Source: Limiplasma sp964416065 (GTDB lineage: Bacteria > Bacillota > Clostridia > Christensenellales > Aristaeellaceae). Taken from it: DNA of 64,000 nt. Each line of letters starts with the position of its first letter. Within the stretch, counting starts at the first letter, position 1. Made by a program: the position numbers and the translations under genes. Below the pieces are notes generated by a model. The model did no database searches. It saw only the letters and a list, made by a program, of their open reading frames with translations, and had not been told where the DNA came from. Location: positions 1 through 64,000 of the forward strand of contig CAYQCL010000004.1 in assembly GCA_964416065.1 (NCBI GenBank). The letters are read 5' to 3'. Shown piece after piece: positions 44,369-53,116 of the stretch.

Positions 44369-46270
44369 TCAGTTCTCCTGACGCGCCTGTTCACCGCGCA
44401 GGCGCTTCAAATACACCATCAAAACCGCGATGTCGGCGGGATTGACCCCGGGGATGCGCCCCGCCTGGCTCAGGCTTTGCGGGCGCTTGAGCTTGAGCTT
44501 CTGCCGCGCCTCGATCCGCAGGCTTTCGATCCGGTCGTAGTCGATATCCTCGGGGAGCCGCCAGTCCTCCATGGCGCGGGCGCGCGCGACCTGCGCCTGC
44601 TGCTTTTTCAGATACCCCTCGTATTTGACGCTTAGCTCCGCCTGGACGCGCACGTCCGGCGCGAAGTCCGCAAGTGCGGGACAGAGCGCGTCCAGCGCCG
44701 CCATATCAATTTCGGGACGGCGCAAAAGCTCCTCGGCGGTAAGCGTCGCGGGAGTTGTCGGCTGACTGTGACCCTCAAGCCATCCGTCGCGCTCCGGCGA
44801 GGCAGGCAGCTTGCAGGCCGCAAGCGTTTTAAGCAGGCGCGCCGTGCCCGTCCGCTTTTCTTCCATCAGGGCCATACGGCGGTCGTTCGCGAGGCCGCGC
44901 GCGTGGCTGAGCTCGGTCAGGCGCAGGTCGGCGTTGTCCTGGCGAAGCAGGAGGCGGAATTCGCTTCGGCTGGTCATCATGCGGTAGGGCTCGTCTGTAC
45001 CCTTGGTACACAGGTCATCCACCATCACGCCCAGATAGCCCATATCGCGCGTCAAAATCAGCGGCTCCTTCTCCTGAAGGAAGCACGCCGCGTTGATCCC
45101 CGCCAAAAGGCCCTGAGCGGCGGCCTCCTCGTAGCCGGAGGTGCCATTGACCTGGCCCGCGAAGTAAAGCCCCTCGACGCGCCGGCTGCCCAGCGTCAGC
45201 CTCAGCTCCGTTGGATCGATGCAGTCGTACTCGATGGCATACGCCAGCCGCGTGAGCACACAGCGCCTCAGCCCCGGCACCGTTCGGTACATCGCCCACT
45301 GCACCTCCTCGGGAAGGCTGGAGCTCATCCCCTGCACATACCACTCGGGACTGGAGAGCCCCTCCGGTTCCAGAAAGAGCTGATGCCGATCCTTGTCCGC
45401 GAAGCGGCGTACCTTATCCTCGATGGAGGGACAATAGCGCGCGCCCGTGCCCTTGATCTCGCCGCGCACCATGGGCGAGCGGTGCAGATTTTCTCGAATG
45501 ATTCGATGGGTTTCCTCGTTTGTATAGGTGAGGTAGCACATGGCGCGGTTTTTCAACGGATAGCTCACGCCAATGTCCTCTTCTTCCGCGACGGTCAGAA
45601 ACGAAAAGGGGGTGATGGGATCGTCCCCCGCCTGCGGCTCCATTTCGTCAAAGTCAATACTTCGCACGTCCACGCGCGCGGGCGTGCCGGTCTTGAAGCG
45701 TCTGAGCGAAAAGCCAAGCGCTTCAAGGGAGGCGCTCAGGCCCTCCGCGCGCAAAAGGCCCTGCGGCCCGCTTTGCTTCGTGTATTCGCCGATGATGATG
45801 CGGCTTTTCAGATATACGCCTCCGCACACCACGCACGCGCGGCATGGGATCGTCTCGCCCGTCATGGTACGCACGCCGCGAACCCTGCCGCCCTCGGTCA
45901 GGATATCCATGACCTCGCCCTGACGGACGGTGAGATGCTCGGTGGAAAAGAGCGTGCCCAGCATGTCCTCGTGGTAGCGGCGCTTGTCGGCCTGCGCGCG
46001 CAGGCTGTGAACCGCAGGGCCCTTGCCTCGGTTGAGCATGCGGCTCTGCAGAAAGGTGCGGTCGATCGTAAGGCCCATCTGCCCGCCCAGCGCGTCCAGC
46101 TCACGAACAAGGTGGCCCTTGCCCGTCCCGCCGATGGCGGGGTTGCAGGGCATCAGGGCCACGCTGTTTAGGTCGAGCGTGAGCAGAAGCGTGCTCACGC
46201 CCATGCGCGCGCCGGCCAGGGCCGCCTCGCAGCCCGCGTGGCCCGCGCCGATAATGATCAGGTCGTACAT
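44369..46270 (-). CDS. mnmG: tRNA uridine-5-carboxymethylaminomethyl modification enzyme MnmG
   Basis: 633 residues (normal). FAD-binding DLIIIGAGHAGCEAA near the start, CNPAIGGTGKGHLVRELDALG, and the GidA signature GPQGLLRAEG and GQVNGTSGYEEAAAQG; the C-terminal MnmE/tRNA-binding part ends the protein. With MnmE it makes the cmnm5 modification at wobble U34. Usually sits beside mnmE, rsmG and parAB; none are here. AAGGAAG precedes ATG 46270. Confidence 0.96.
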   Translation of the reverse strand: MYDLIIIGAGHAGCEAALAGARMGVSTLLLTLDLNSVALMPCNPAIGGTGKGHLVRELDALGGQMGLTIDRTFLQSRMLNRGKGPAVHSLRAQADKRRYHEDMLGTLFSTEHLTVRQGEVMDILTEGGRVRGVRTMTGETIPCRACVVCGGVYLKSRIIIGEYTKQSGPQGLLRAEGLSASLEALGFSLRRFKTGTPARVDVRSIDFDEMEPQAGDDPITPFSFLTVAEEEDIGVSYPLKNRAMCYLTYTNEETHRIIRENLHRSPMVRGEIKGTGARYCPSIEDKVRRFADKDRHQLFLEPEGLSSPEWYVQGMSSSLPEEVQWAMYRTVPGLRRCVLTRLAYAIEYDCIDPTELRLTLGSRRVEGLYFAGQVNGTSGYEEAAAQGLLAGINAACFLQEKEPLILTRDMGYLGVMVDDLCTKGTDEPYRMMTSRSEFRLLLRQDNADLRLTELSHARGLANDRRMALMEEKRTGTARLLKTLAACKLPASPERDGWLEGHSQPTTPATLTAEELLRRPEIDMAALDALCPALADFAPDVRVQAELSVKYEGYLKKQQAQVARARAMEDWRLPEDIDYDRIESLRIEARQKLKLKRPQSLSQAGRIPGVNPADIAVLMVYLKRLRGEQARQEN

Positions 46271-46333
46271 ATAGCTTCCTTCTTTAAAATACGGATGATG
46301 AAGGGCAATAAGGCCCGAAAAAGGGGAGCTCCT

Positions 46334-47611
46334 TTACGTCTCCCCCAGATATTCCTCCAGGCACCAATCATGATCGTGCATGACCGTGCTGTGCGGCAGT
46401 CCCACATAGCGAATGTGCCAGCACTCGGCGATAAAACCGGTGATTTTCTCCTTGTTCTCCTGATAGCGGATGACAAAGCCGTAATCCCAGCAGTTTTCAT
46501 GCAGCCATTTCTGCTGCCTGGTGCCCTTGAAGGTGGTGCCGGGAACCGTGATGTCAAAGGCCAGGCCGGTATGATGCTCGCTCGTCCCTGGGTCGGCGAC
46601 GGTGTTGCGGGTCGCGGAGACGGCCTTTTCCTGGCTGAATCCCTGGCTGCGATACTCCTGCACCTGCCGGTCAAACAGCTTCTGCTGATAGGCATAGCTG
46701 CGGTAGCCCGCGCTGATCTGCCAGTCGCCGATGCCCTCGTCCTGCGCGGCCTGAAGCATTGTCTTCAGCGCGTTCACGGCGGTTCGGTCGCCCTCGGTTT
46801 CGCTGTCCTTGACAGTGACCAGTGAGGATGGCAGGACGTTTACGAGCACGACAAGGTCGTTCGGTTTGTAGTTTTCGTCCACGGGATGCGTTTTGTTGAC
46901 CAGAATGGGCATCTGCGCGGGATCAGGCGTGGGCGTGACCGTGACCTGCCTGGCGTCCTCGCTGTAGAGAAGCGAAAAGGTCTTTGCGGCGGCGATGCCG
47001 TCCACATCCAGCCCGTTCTGGCTCTGGAACAGCCTCACGGCCTCCTCCGTGCCTCCGCCAAAGGCGCCGTCCACCTCGCCCTCGTAATAGCCCAGCTCCC
47101 TGAGGCGCTCCTGCATGGCGCTGACCGCCTCGCCGCTGTCGCCCTTTTTGAGGAGGGAAGCCTCCGGCTTCGGCGTGGGCGTGGGGATGTAGGTCTGTGC
47201 CGCCTCCGCGTACACCAGGCCCAAGGTCGCCTCGCCCGCGACGCCGTCGGCGTCCAGCCCGTGCTGGGCCTGGAACAGCCTCACGGCCTCCGCCGTGCCC
47301 GGGCCGTACTGGCCGTCCACGTCTCCCGTGTAATAGCCCAGCTCCCTGAGGCGCTGCTGGAGGCGCGTGACCGCGTCGCCCTTCACGCCGGACTTGAGCA
47401 CCAGGGGTGTGGGAGAGGGCGTGTTGTTGGGATCAATCGTGACCAGAAGCATGCTGCGCACGTCCGCCGTGGGGGTGGGGGTGGCGGCGCGCTCGGTCTC
47501 CAGCACACGGCGGCTTTCCAGCGTGCGCGGCATGAGGATGGCGATCGCGGCGGCCGCGATCAAAAGGAGCGCCGAAAATAGAAGCGTCGTGAGCCGCGGC
47601 TTCTGCTTCAT
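46334..47611 (-). CDS. VanY-type D-alanyl-D-alanine carboxypeptidase with two PG-binding domains
   Basis: 425 residues: N-terminal membrane anchor (LLFSALLLIAAAAIAILM), Thr/Pro linkers (TPTPTAD, IPTPTPKPE), two PG_binding_1 domains (about 72-130 and 148-205; each with LQQRLRELGYYTGDVDGQYG-like core), then a VanY domain with SEHHTGLAFD and the zinc ligand His in ECWHIRYVG. Trims the D-Ala end of wall stem peptides. Probably houskeeping rather than resistance. Follows the nucleotidyltransferase gene by 4 bases. Confidence 0.92.
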   Translation of the reverse strand: MKQKPRLTTLLFSALLLIAAAAIAILMPRTLESRRVLETERAATPTPTADVRSMLLVTIDPNNTPSPTPLVLKSGVKGDAVTRLQQRLRELGYYTGDVDGQYGPGTAEAVRLFQAQHGLDADGVAGEATLGLVYAEAAQTYIPTPTPKPEASLLKKGDSGEAVSAMQERLRELGYYEGEVDGAFGGGTEEAVRLFQSQNGLDVDGIAAAKTFSLLYSEDARQVTVTPTPDPAQMPILVNKTHPVDENYKPNDLVVLVNVLPSSLVTVKDSETEGDRTAVNALKTMLQAAQDEGIGDWQISAGYRSYAYQQKLFDRQVQEYRSQGFSQEKAVSATRNTVADPGTSEHHTGLAFDITVPGTTFKGTRQQKWLHENCWDYGFVIRYQENKEKITGFIAECWHIRYVGLPHSTVMHDHDWCLEEYLGET

Positions 47612-47615
47612 AGGC

Positions 47616-48533
47616 TTACTCCGCGCGCCACAGCGGCGACGGATAGCGGCCTTCCTCTGTGAGTCGGGCCAGCGCGTCCATCACCTGGGCCTTGTCCTGA
47701 GCGTAGGTGACGCCGTACCATTTTTCCGACGTCGTATACACCTTCACCCGCGCGCCGCCGTCGCGGATCGCCTCGTCCACGGTCGAGGGCAGATAGTATT
47801 CCGCGCCGAGCGGGTTTTCGGCCAGAGCCCTTTCCAGGAAGCGCGGGAAGCCCTCTCTGATGCGGCGCATCATGCCGGTCGGAAAGCCCCACATATTCAT
47901 GCTCACCACGGTCTGCGGCGGAATGCGGCGGTAATTCTCCATGTCCTCGCTGAACATCGGGCCGTCCACGGTGGAAATGATATGCTTGCGCTCCACGATA
48001 TCGCTCAAAAAGCCGTTCCCGTCCAGCGTACACACGCCGCGCGATACATAGCCGCTTTCGCTCAGGGTATTTTGAACCAGATAGCCGACCATGCACAGGT
48101 CGTTATCGTCCTCAAGATGGGCCAGGTGCTCATAACAGAGGCGGAACGCCTCCACGCCATAGTAGTCGTCGGCGTTGATGGCGCAGAAGGGCGTGTCCAC
48201 CAGCCCGGCGGCGCAGAGCACCGCGTGCGCCGTTCCCCAGGGCTTTTTTCGCTCCTCCGGCAGGGAATAGCCCTCGGGGAGCATGGCGATATCCTGATAG
48301 GCATAGTCGATCCGCATATGGCGGCTGACGCGGTTTCCAAGCACCTCGCGGAAATCCTTCTCGTTCTCGCGCTTGATGATAATGACCGCGCGCTCAAAGC
48401 CCGCGCGGCGCGCGTCAAACAGCGAATAGTCCAGAATCAGCTCGCCCTGCGCGCCGACCGGATCGATCTGCTTCAGTCCACCGTAGCGGCTGCCCATGCC
48501 GGCTGCCATGATGACAAGTACGGGTTTATTCAT
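47616..48533 (-). CDS. Sugar-phosphate nucleotidyltransferase
   Basis: 305 residues (from ATG 48533). Nucleotidyltransferase with the NTP loop VIMAAGMGSRYGGLKQID at the N-terminus, AINADDYYG and WGTAHAVLCA. Most likely makes a UDP- or other NDP-sugar. A TTG two codons upstream (48539) has better spacing to AAAGGA, so the start is open. Immediately follows the sugar kinase, so the pair would turn a free sugar into an NDP-sugar. Exact sugar unknown (GlcNAc is one option). Confidence 0.85.
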   Translation of the reverse strand: MNKPVLVIMAAGMGSRYGGLKQIDPVGAQGELILDYSLFDARRAGFERAVIIIKRENEKDFREVLGNRVSRHMRIDYAYQDIAMLPEGYSLPEERKKPWGTAHAVLCAAGLVDTPFCAINADDYYGVEAFRLCYEHLAHLEDDNDLCMVGYLVQNTLSESGYVSRGVCTLDGNGFLSDIVERKHIISTVDGPMFSEDMENYRRIPPQTVVSMNMWGFPTGMMRRIREGFPRFLERALAENPLGAEYYLPSTVDEAIRDGGARVKVYTTSEKWYGVTYAQDKAQVMDALARLTEEGRYPSPLWRAE

Positions 48534-48543
48534 AATCAAGCGT

Positions 48544-49656
48544 TCATCCTTTCCTTCCTCTGATCTCCATAACGCGTGCTTCCATCTCGCCGTGACGGGA
48601 GGTCATATCCTGATATAGCCTCAGCTGCGTCCGGGCGCGCACGAGATTGTGCCCGGGATACGCAATTCTGTAATAGGTATCGCCCTGAAGATAGTCTGTC
48701 AGAAAGCGAACCGCCGTTTCCAGCGCCATCATTCTCGCACCCACCGGCAGTGAAAGAAGCTCCCTCTCGCTCAGCGTCTCTCCTACCTCCCCCAAATAGC
48801 CCTCCGCGTAGGCGCAAAACATCGGCATGCTCAGGCGCACAAGCTCGAGGTTGGGCTCGTCCTCGGCGGCCGTGCTCGCGCCGGAGCGGATCGCGTCCCC
48901 GAAGTCATAGGCTGCGAGCCCCGGCATGACCGTATCCAGATCAATCACGCAGATCGCGCGACGGGTTCGGGCGTCAAAGAGGACGTTGTTGAGCTTGGTG
49001 TCGTTGTGCGTGACGCGCAGCGCAAGCTCGCCCCTTTCCAGGGCGCCGGTCAGCGCGGAGGCGAAGGGTTCGGCGGCCATCAGCTCCTCAAGCGTGGCCC
49101 CGACGTCCCTCAGACGCCCCGCCGGATTTTCCTCCACCGCCCTGTGAAGTGCCCGATAGCGGTCCGGCATATCGTGGAAGCGCGGGATTGTCTCGTGAAG
49201 CGACGCGGCGTCGAAATCCTCCAGCATGCGCTGGAAACGCCCGAACGCGCGACCCGCCTCTCGCATGATCTCCGGATCGTCGCTTCTTTCATAGCTTATG
49301 CTGTTTGAGATAAAGCGAAAGGAGCGCCAGACATCGCCGTTTCGGTCGATCGCGCAGAGCTCCCCGCCGGACGTCCTCAGCAGCCGGATCGTCCCTCGCT
49401 GCGCGTCCCCGCCGTCGGCTTCGATGTGCGCGCGTAAATGCTCCGTCACGCGGAACATGTTCTCCATCACCCACTCAGGATGATGAAACGCCGCGCTGCT
49501 GATCCGCTGAAGGATGTACTCGCTTCCATCCGTCCAGCGGTAGAAATAAGTATCGTTGATATGGCCGCCCCCAAAGGGTTTCGGCGTGCCATCCACGCCC
49601 TTGGGTGAAAACAGCTGAGCCAGAGCCGTGATCTCCCGCGAGGTCAGATTCGTCAT
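48544..49656 (-). CDS. APH-fold sugar kinase, N-acetylhexosamine 1-kinase-like
   Basis: 370 residues, aminoglycoside-phosphotransferase fold: GGGHINDTYFY near residue 28 (Gly-rich loop), catalytic HNDTKLNNVLFD near 215 and the metal motif IDLDTVMPGLAAYDFGD near 237. The GGGHINDTYF start is typical of NahK-like kinases that phosphorylate N-acetylhexosamines at C1. Coupled with a nucleotidyltransferase and the VanY gene: a cell-wall sugar salvage role is plausible but unproven. Promoter at 49713-49741. Confidence 0.78.
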   Translation of the reverse strand: MTNLTSREITALAQLFSPKGVDGTPKPFGGGHINDTYFYRWTDGSEYILQRISSAAFHHPEWVMENMFRVTEHLRAHIEADGGDAQRGTIRLLRTSGGELCAIDRNGDVWRSFRFISNSISYERSDDPEIMREAGRAFGRFQRMLEDFDAASLHETIPRFHDMPDRYRALHRAVEENPAGRLRDVGATLEELMAAEPFASALTGALERGELALRVTHNDTKLNNVLFDARTRRAICVIDLDTVMPGLAAYDFGDAIRSGASTAAEDEPNLELVRLSMPMFCAYAEGYLGEVGETLSERELLSLPVGARMMALETAVRFLTDYLQGDTYYRIAYPGHNLVRARTQLRLYQDMTSRHGEMEARVMEIRGRKG

Positions 49657-49712
49657 CCATCCATCTCCATTGCTGCCTTCATGTGTGTGACGCGCAAGCC
49701 ATCACCTATTGT

Positions 49713-49741
49713 ATTATATCATGGATCGTCTCCGACAACAA
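49713..49741 (-). promoter_or_regulatory. Promoter of the kinase operon
   Basis: Minus strand TTGTTG, 17 bases, TATAAT with TGA before it. Confidence 0.7.
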
Positions 49742-49756
49742 TCCCTGTGTTTTTCC

Positions 49757-49785
49757 TTGCTTTTTTCTTCTCTCTGGTGTATAAT
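49757..49785 (+). promoter_or_regulatory. Promoter of the HPr-like gene
   Basis: TTGCTT, 17 bases, TATAAT; divergent from the kinase promoter. Confidence 0.7.
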
Positions 49786-49819
49786 GGCTTCGTACTGAGA
49801 AGAAAGGGGGCTATTCAGC

Positions 49820-50047
49820 ATGAAGTCTGTAAACATCAAGCTCAGTCTGGCGGAGAATGTCAAGTCCTTCGTCAACATCGTCAACCGTTATCCCTACGAC
49901 GTCGATCTTCGCGCGGGACGTCATGTGGTGGATGCCAAGTCCATTCTGGGTATCTTCAGTCTGGATTTGAGCAAGCCCATCACCATGGAGATCTATACCG
50001 ATTCCTGCGATGATCTCCTCGCCGACATTAAGCCCTTCGTAGCCTGA
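49820..50047 (+). CDS. HPr-like protein lacking the active-site His
   Basis: 75 residues with the HPr fold. The Ser46 region is kept (VDAKSILGIFSLDLSKP), but the active-site region that reads LHARPA in PTS HPr is LAENVKSFVN here, with no His. It cannot pass phosphate from PEP-EI; if phosphorylated on the Ser by an HPr kinase it could act like Crh in carbon control. GAAAGGGGG precedes ATG 49820. Transcribed alone; ends with hairpins. Confidence 0.82.
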   Translation: MKSVNIKLSLAENVKSFVNIVNRYPYDVDLRAGRHVVDAKSILGIFSLDLSKPITMEIYTDSCDDLLADIKPFVA

Positions 50048-50108
50048 TGCACCGCCTGCCAACGGCAGGTTTCCTACAAAACGACGATGCCCTTGCGGCA
50101 TTCAATCT

Positions 50109-50131
50109 GGGCAAAGCGAACCGCTTTGCCC
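50109..50131 (+). terminator. Terminator after the HPr-like gene
   Basis: GGGCAAAGCG-AAC-CGCTTTGCCC followed by ATTCTTTCATTC. Confidence 0.7.
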
Positions 50132-50168
50132 ATTCTTTCATTCCGGCCCACCGCCGGATCCGGAGGCC

Positions 50169-50969
50169 ATGATGACGTTTTTCTCCCCCAAGCGCAAGAT
50201 ATCCGACACGGAAAACAAGCTGCGCATATTGTTTTGCCTCGGCGCGCTGGGCATGGCCACGCCCGAGCAGCTCTGGCCCCTGGTGGCCCGTCTGGAGCTG
50301 ATGGAATACATGCCGTTCTGCGTATTTGTGGACGAGCTGAAAAAGGACGGCGCGATCGCGGCCGGCCGTCACGCGATGGAGGGCATGCTCTTTCTGACGC
50401 GGGAGGGTGAGCAAACGCTTTCCCTCTTTTCCTCAAAGGTGTTGCCCGCCGACAAGGAGCGCATCCAAAGAGAGGCGGCGGCCTACGCCGCGCGGCTCAA
50501 CGAGCGGCGTCAGACGCGCGCCGTCTATGAGCGATCCCGCAACGGCGAGCTGTGTGTGGCCTCAACCGTCTGCGAGGGCGACGTGCCGACGCTTTTTTTG
50601 AGGCTTTGCACGCGTGAGCGCGCGCTGGCCGAAGCGGTTCAAAAGGGCTTTCCCGCCCGCGCGCCGCGTATTCTCACGCTTCTTTACACGTTGCCCTTCA
50701 TCCCGTCCGCCGAGCCGCTCCCCACGGTGGCCTCGCAGGAGGAGGCGCTCGCCCTGGCCGAGGGTGGCCGTCCCGCGCTGTGCACCTACGGCGGGAATGA
50801 ATACGGCGCGGCGATTTCCCTGAAAGGGACGGAGTCGGCCTATACCGCGTTGCTGCTGCTTACGGAGCGCGAGACGGCGCAGGGCTGGTGCCTGGCGGCA
50901 GACGCGCGGGGCGGAGCGCTGGCCGCGAAGCTGACATCGCTGTTTTTATCGGAGGGCGCGCGGCCATGA
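50169..50969 (+). CDS. DUF4364 family protein
   Basis: 266 residues. N-terminal winged-helix-like part (TENKLRILFCLGALGMATPEQLWPL) as in DUF4364, a family common in Clostridia and likely transcription-related; C-terminal part unrecognised. Two tandem ATGs (50169, 50172) follow GGAGGCC. Its end overlaps tilS (ATGA). Confidence 0.7.
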   Translation: MMTFFSPKRKISDTENKLRILFCLGALGMATPEQLWPLVARLELMEYMPFCVFVDELKKDGAIAAGRHAMEGMLFLTREGEQTLSLFSSKVLPADKERIQREAAAYAARLNERRQTRAVYERSRNGELCVASTVCEGDVPTLFLRLCTRERALAEAVQKGFPARAPRILTLLYTLPFIPSAEPLPTVASQEEALALAEGGRPALCTYGGNEYGAAISLKGTESAYTALLLLTERETAQGWCLAADARGGALAAKLTSLFLSEGARP

Positions 50970-52402
50970 CGGAGCTGATTTCCATCGTGCGCGCCGCGCT
51001 TCGGGAAAGCGGGCTGTTCAGACCCGACTCCAGGCTGTTGTGCGCCGTGAGCGGCGGCGCGGACAGCGTGGCGCTGCTTCTCTCGCTCGCCCGTCTTCGC
51101 TCCGAGGGCGGTTTTTCGCTCCACGCCTGCCACGTGCAGCACGGACTTCGCGGGGAAAGCTCGCTGAACGACGAATTCTTTGTCCGCTCGCTCTGCGACG
51201 CGCTCCATATCCCGCTAACCGTGGAAAACGCGGGTCTTTCGGGCGGCATGGAGGACGCGGGCGTGGAAACGCGGGCGCGTAGCCGCCGTCTGTGTATCTT
51301 TGAGAATCTCATGGAGTCGCTTGAAGCGGACGCCCTGCTTTTGGGCCACCACCGCGATGACCAGGCCGAGACCGTTCTGATGCATCTGCTTCGGGGCGCG
51401 GGCGGCACGGGGCTGTGCGGTATGCGTCCACGCGTCCCCTTCGGACGCGGTGTGATGCTTCGCCCGTTCCTCTCCATCCCCAAGGCACGGCTCAAGGACG
51501 CGCTTAGGAACGAGGGCGTTTTGTGGCGCGAGGACGAGAGCAACCTTCTCCCTCTTACGCCGCGAAACGCGCTGAGAAACAGCGTTCTTCCCGAGCTTGA
51601 AGCGCTGTTTCCCGGGGCCGGAGCGCATATCGCCTCGGCGGCGGAGTCCCTTTCGGCGGACGAAAGCTGCCTTGACGCGTTATCCGACGCGCTATATGAA
51701 ACCGCCCTATACGACGCGCCTGGACTGTTCTCGCTTCGCAAGGCGCCGCTTCTGTCCGCACCGGAGGCGCTCGCAAGGCGCGTGCTCAGGCGCTGGGCAT
51801 TGGAGGGCATGTCGCTCGGGGGGCCGCCGCCTGACGAGCGCGCGCTGTCCCATCAGGAAACGCTGACGCTTGTCGGCCTTCTGAACGGGGAGGCCGGCGA
51901 AACCCGCAACCTGTCCGGCGGGCTTGTGGCCGTGGCGGGAGCGTGTTACCTGCACCTGCGCCTGATGTCGGGCGAGCCGCTTCGTCCTCTGCCCCCTCCC
52001 TCGGAGCTTCCCCTGTCCGTGGGTACGCGCGAGTATCTTCTCTCGGACATCCGCGTCCTTCAGGAGGCGGCGGACGGTCCGCTTCCCTCGTCCAGCGACT
52101 GCGCCGTGCTTTCGCCTGACATTCTTGCCCTTCGTCCCGTGCTGCGTCGGCCGCTCCCGGGCGACCGCGTCCATCCCCTGGGGGCCGGCGGATCAAAGCC
52201 GCTTCGCCGGTGGATGACGGATCGCGGGATTGACCCCGCCTTTCGTCATCTGCTCCCCGTTGTGGCGGTGGAAAGCGATATTCTTTGGATCCCCTCTATG
52301 TGTACCGCCGAGGCACTGCGCCTCAGCCGCATCCCGAGCGGTTCCGTGCGTCTGCGCCTCGCGGACGACGCGCCATATCTTCCTCATCCACCAAAGGAGT
52401 GA
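50966..52402 (+). CDS. tilS: tRNA(Ile)-lysidine synthase
   Basis: 478 residues. ATP-pyrophosphatase P-loop SGGADS at 29-34, CHVQHGLRGESS, LLGHHRDDQAET and a C-terminal TilS substrate-binding domain (about 370-478) with LGAGGSKPLRRWMTDRGI. Converts C34 of the AUA-reading tRNA-Ile to lysidine; essential. ATG overlaps the DUF4364 stop. Upstream of hpt, a classical tilS-hpt pair, but ftsH is not next. Confidence 0.94.
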   Translation: MTELISIVRAALRESGLFRPDSRLLCAVSGGADSVALLLSLARLRSEGGFSLHACHVQHGLRGESSLNDEFFVRSLCDALHIPLTVENAGLSGGMEDAGVETRARSRRLCIFENLMESLEADALLLGHHRDDQAETVLMHLLRGAGGTGLCGMRPRVPFGRGVMLRPFLSIPKARLKDALRNEGVLWREDESNLLPLTPRNALRNSVLPELEALFPGAGAHIASAAESLSADESCLDALSDALYETALYDAPGLFSLRKAPLLSAPEALARRVLRRWALEGMSLGGPPPDERALSHQETLTLVGLLNGEAGETRNLSGGLVAVAGACYLHLRLMSGEPLRPLPPPSELPLSVGTREYLLSDIRVLQEAADGPLPSSSDCAVLSPDILALRPVLRRPLPGDRVHPLGAGGSKPLRRWMTDRGIDPAFRHLLPVVAVESDILWIPSMCTAEALRLSRIPSGSVRLRLADDAPYLPHPPKE

Positions 52403-52409
52403 ACGTACC

Positions 52410-52973
52410 GTGGAAAACCAACGCACCATGTATCAGGATCTTGACAGCCTTCTGTACACCAAGGAACAGCTTGCCGACGCCGTTAAGGCGCTAGGCGAAC
52501 GCATCACCCGCGACTACGCGGGCAAGAAGCCCGTGTTCGTCTGCATCCTCAAGGGCGCGAGCGTCTTCTTCTGCGACCTGATCCGCCAGGTGGATCTCCC
52601 TTTGGAGATCGAGTTCATGGTTGTGTCCAGCTATGGCGCAAGCACGAAGTCCAGCGGCGAGGTCAAGCTGGTCAAGGATCTCGACCGCAGCATTCACGGC
52701 CGCGACGTCATCATCGTCGAGGACATCGTGGACAGCGGCATGACGCTTAATTTCCTCAAAAAATCGCTCATTTCGCGCGGGGCCGCGAGCCTGCGTATCG
52801 CGGCGTTGCTGGATAAGCCCGCCCGCCGTGTCGCCCCGCTGACGGTGGATTACTCCTGCTTTGAGGTTCCCGATGCCTTCGTCGTGGGCTATGGCTTGGA
52901 CTATAACGAGGTGTACCGCAACCTGCCGGACATCGGCATTCTCTCTCCCCGCGTCTATGGCGGCGGAGAATAA
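52410..52973 (+). CDS. hpt: Hypoxanthine phosphoribosyltransferase
   Basis: 187 residues. PRPP-binding VIIVEDIVDSGMTL, FVCILKGASVFFCDLIRQ, SSYGASTKSSG, and VVGYGLDYNEVYRNLPDI are all typical. Salvages hypoxanthine/guanine to IMP/GMP. GTG start at 52410 with AAAGGAG 10 bases upstream; an in-frame extension to 52230 lies in tilS. Followed by a strong terminator. Confidence 0.95.
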   Translation: MENQRTMYQDLDSLLYTKEQLADAVKALGERITRDYAGKKPVFVCILKGASVFFCDLIRQVDLPLEIEFMVVSSYGASTKSSGEVKLVKDLDRSIHGRDVIIVEDIVDSGMTLNFLKKSLISRGAASLRIAALLDKPARRVAPLTVDYSCFEVPDAFVVGYGLDYNEVYRNLPDIGILSPRVYGGGE

Positions 52974-52989
52974 CAGGGCGTCCCAGGGA

Positions 52990-53036
52990 ACGCGGGGCGC
53001 GGGGAATTCATTTTCTCGCGCCCCGCGTCTTTTTTC
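52990..53036 (+). terminator. Terminator after hpt
   Basis: ACGCGGGGCGCG...CGCGCCCCGCGT followed by CTTTTTT. Closes the HPr/DUF4364/tilS/hpt stretch. Confidence 0.88.
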
Positions 53037-53065
53037 GGTGGCCCGCAGACCCTTCTTCTTCTGCC

Positions 53066-53095
53066 TTGACTTTTCTCCCCCGTTCGTCGTATCAT
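53066..53095 (+). promoter_or_regulatory. Promoter of the zinc-ribbon gene
   Basis: TTGACT, 18 bases, TATCAT, about 20 bases ahead of the ribosome-binding site. Confidence 0.6.
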
Positions 53096-53116
53096 AAAAT
53101 AAGGAGGTTTCAGAGC

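Noticed and set aside
46334..47611. Vancomycin resistance (vanY)
   Set aside because: No vanHAX or vanRS genes; PG-binding VanY-like carboxypeptidases are ordinary in Clostridia.
48544..49656. Aminoglycoside resistance phosphotransferase
   Set aside because: The fold is APH-like, but the GGGHINDTYF start and the partner nucleotidyltransferase point to a sugar kinase.
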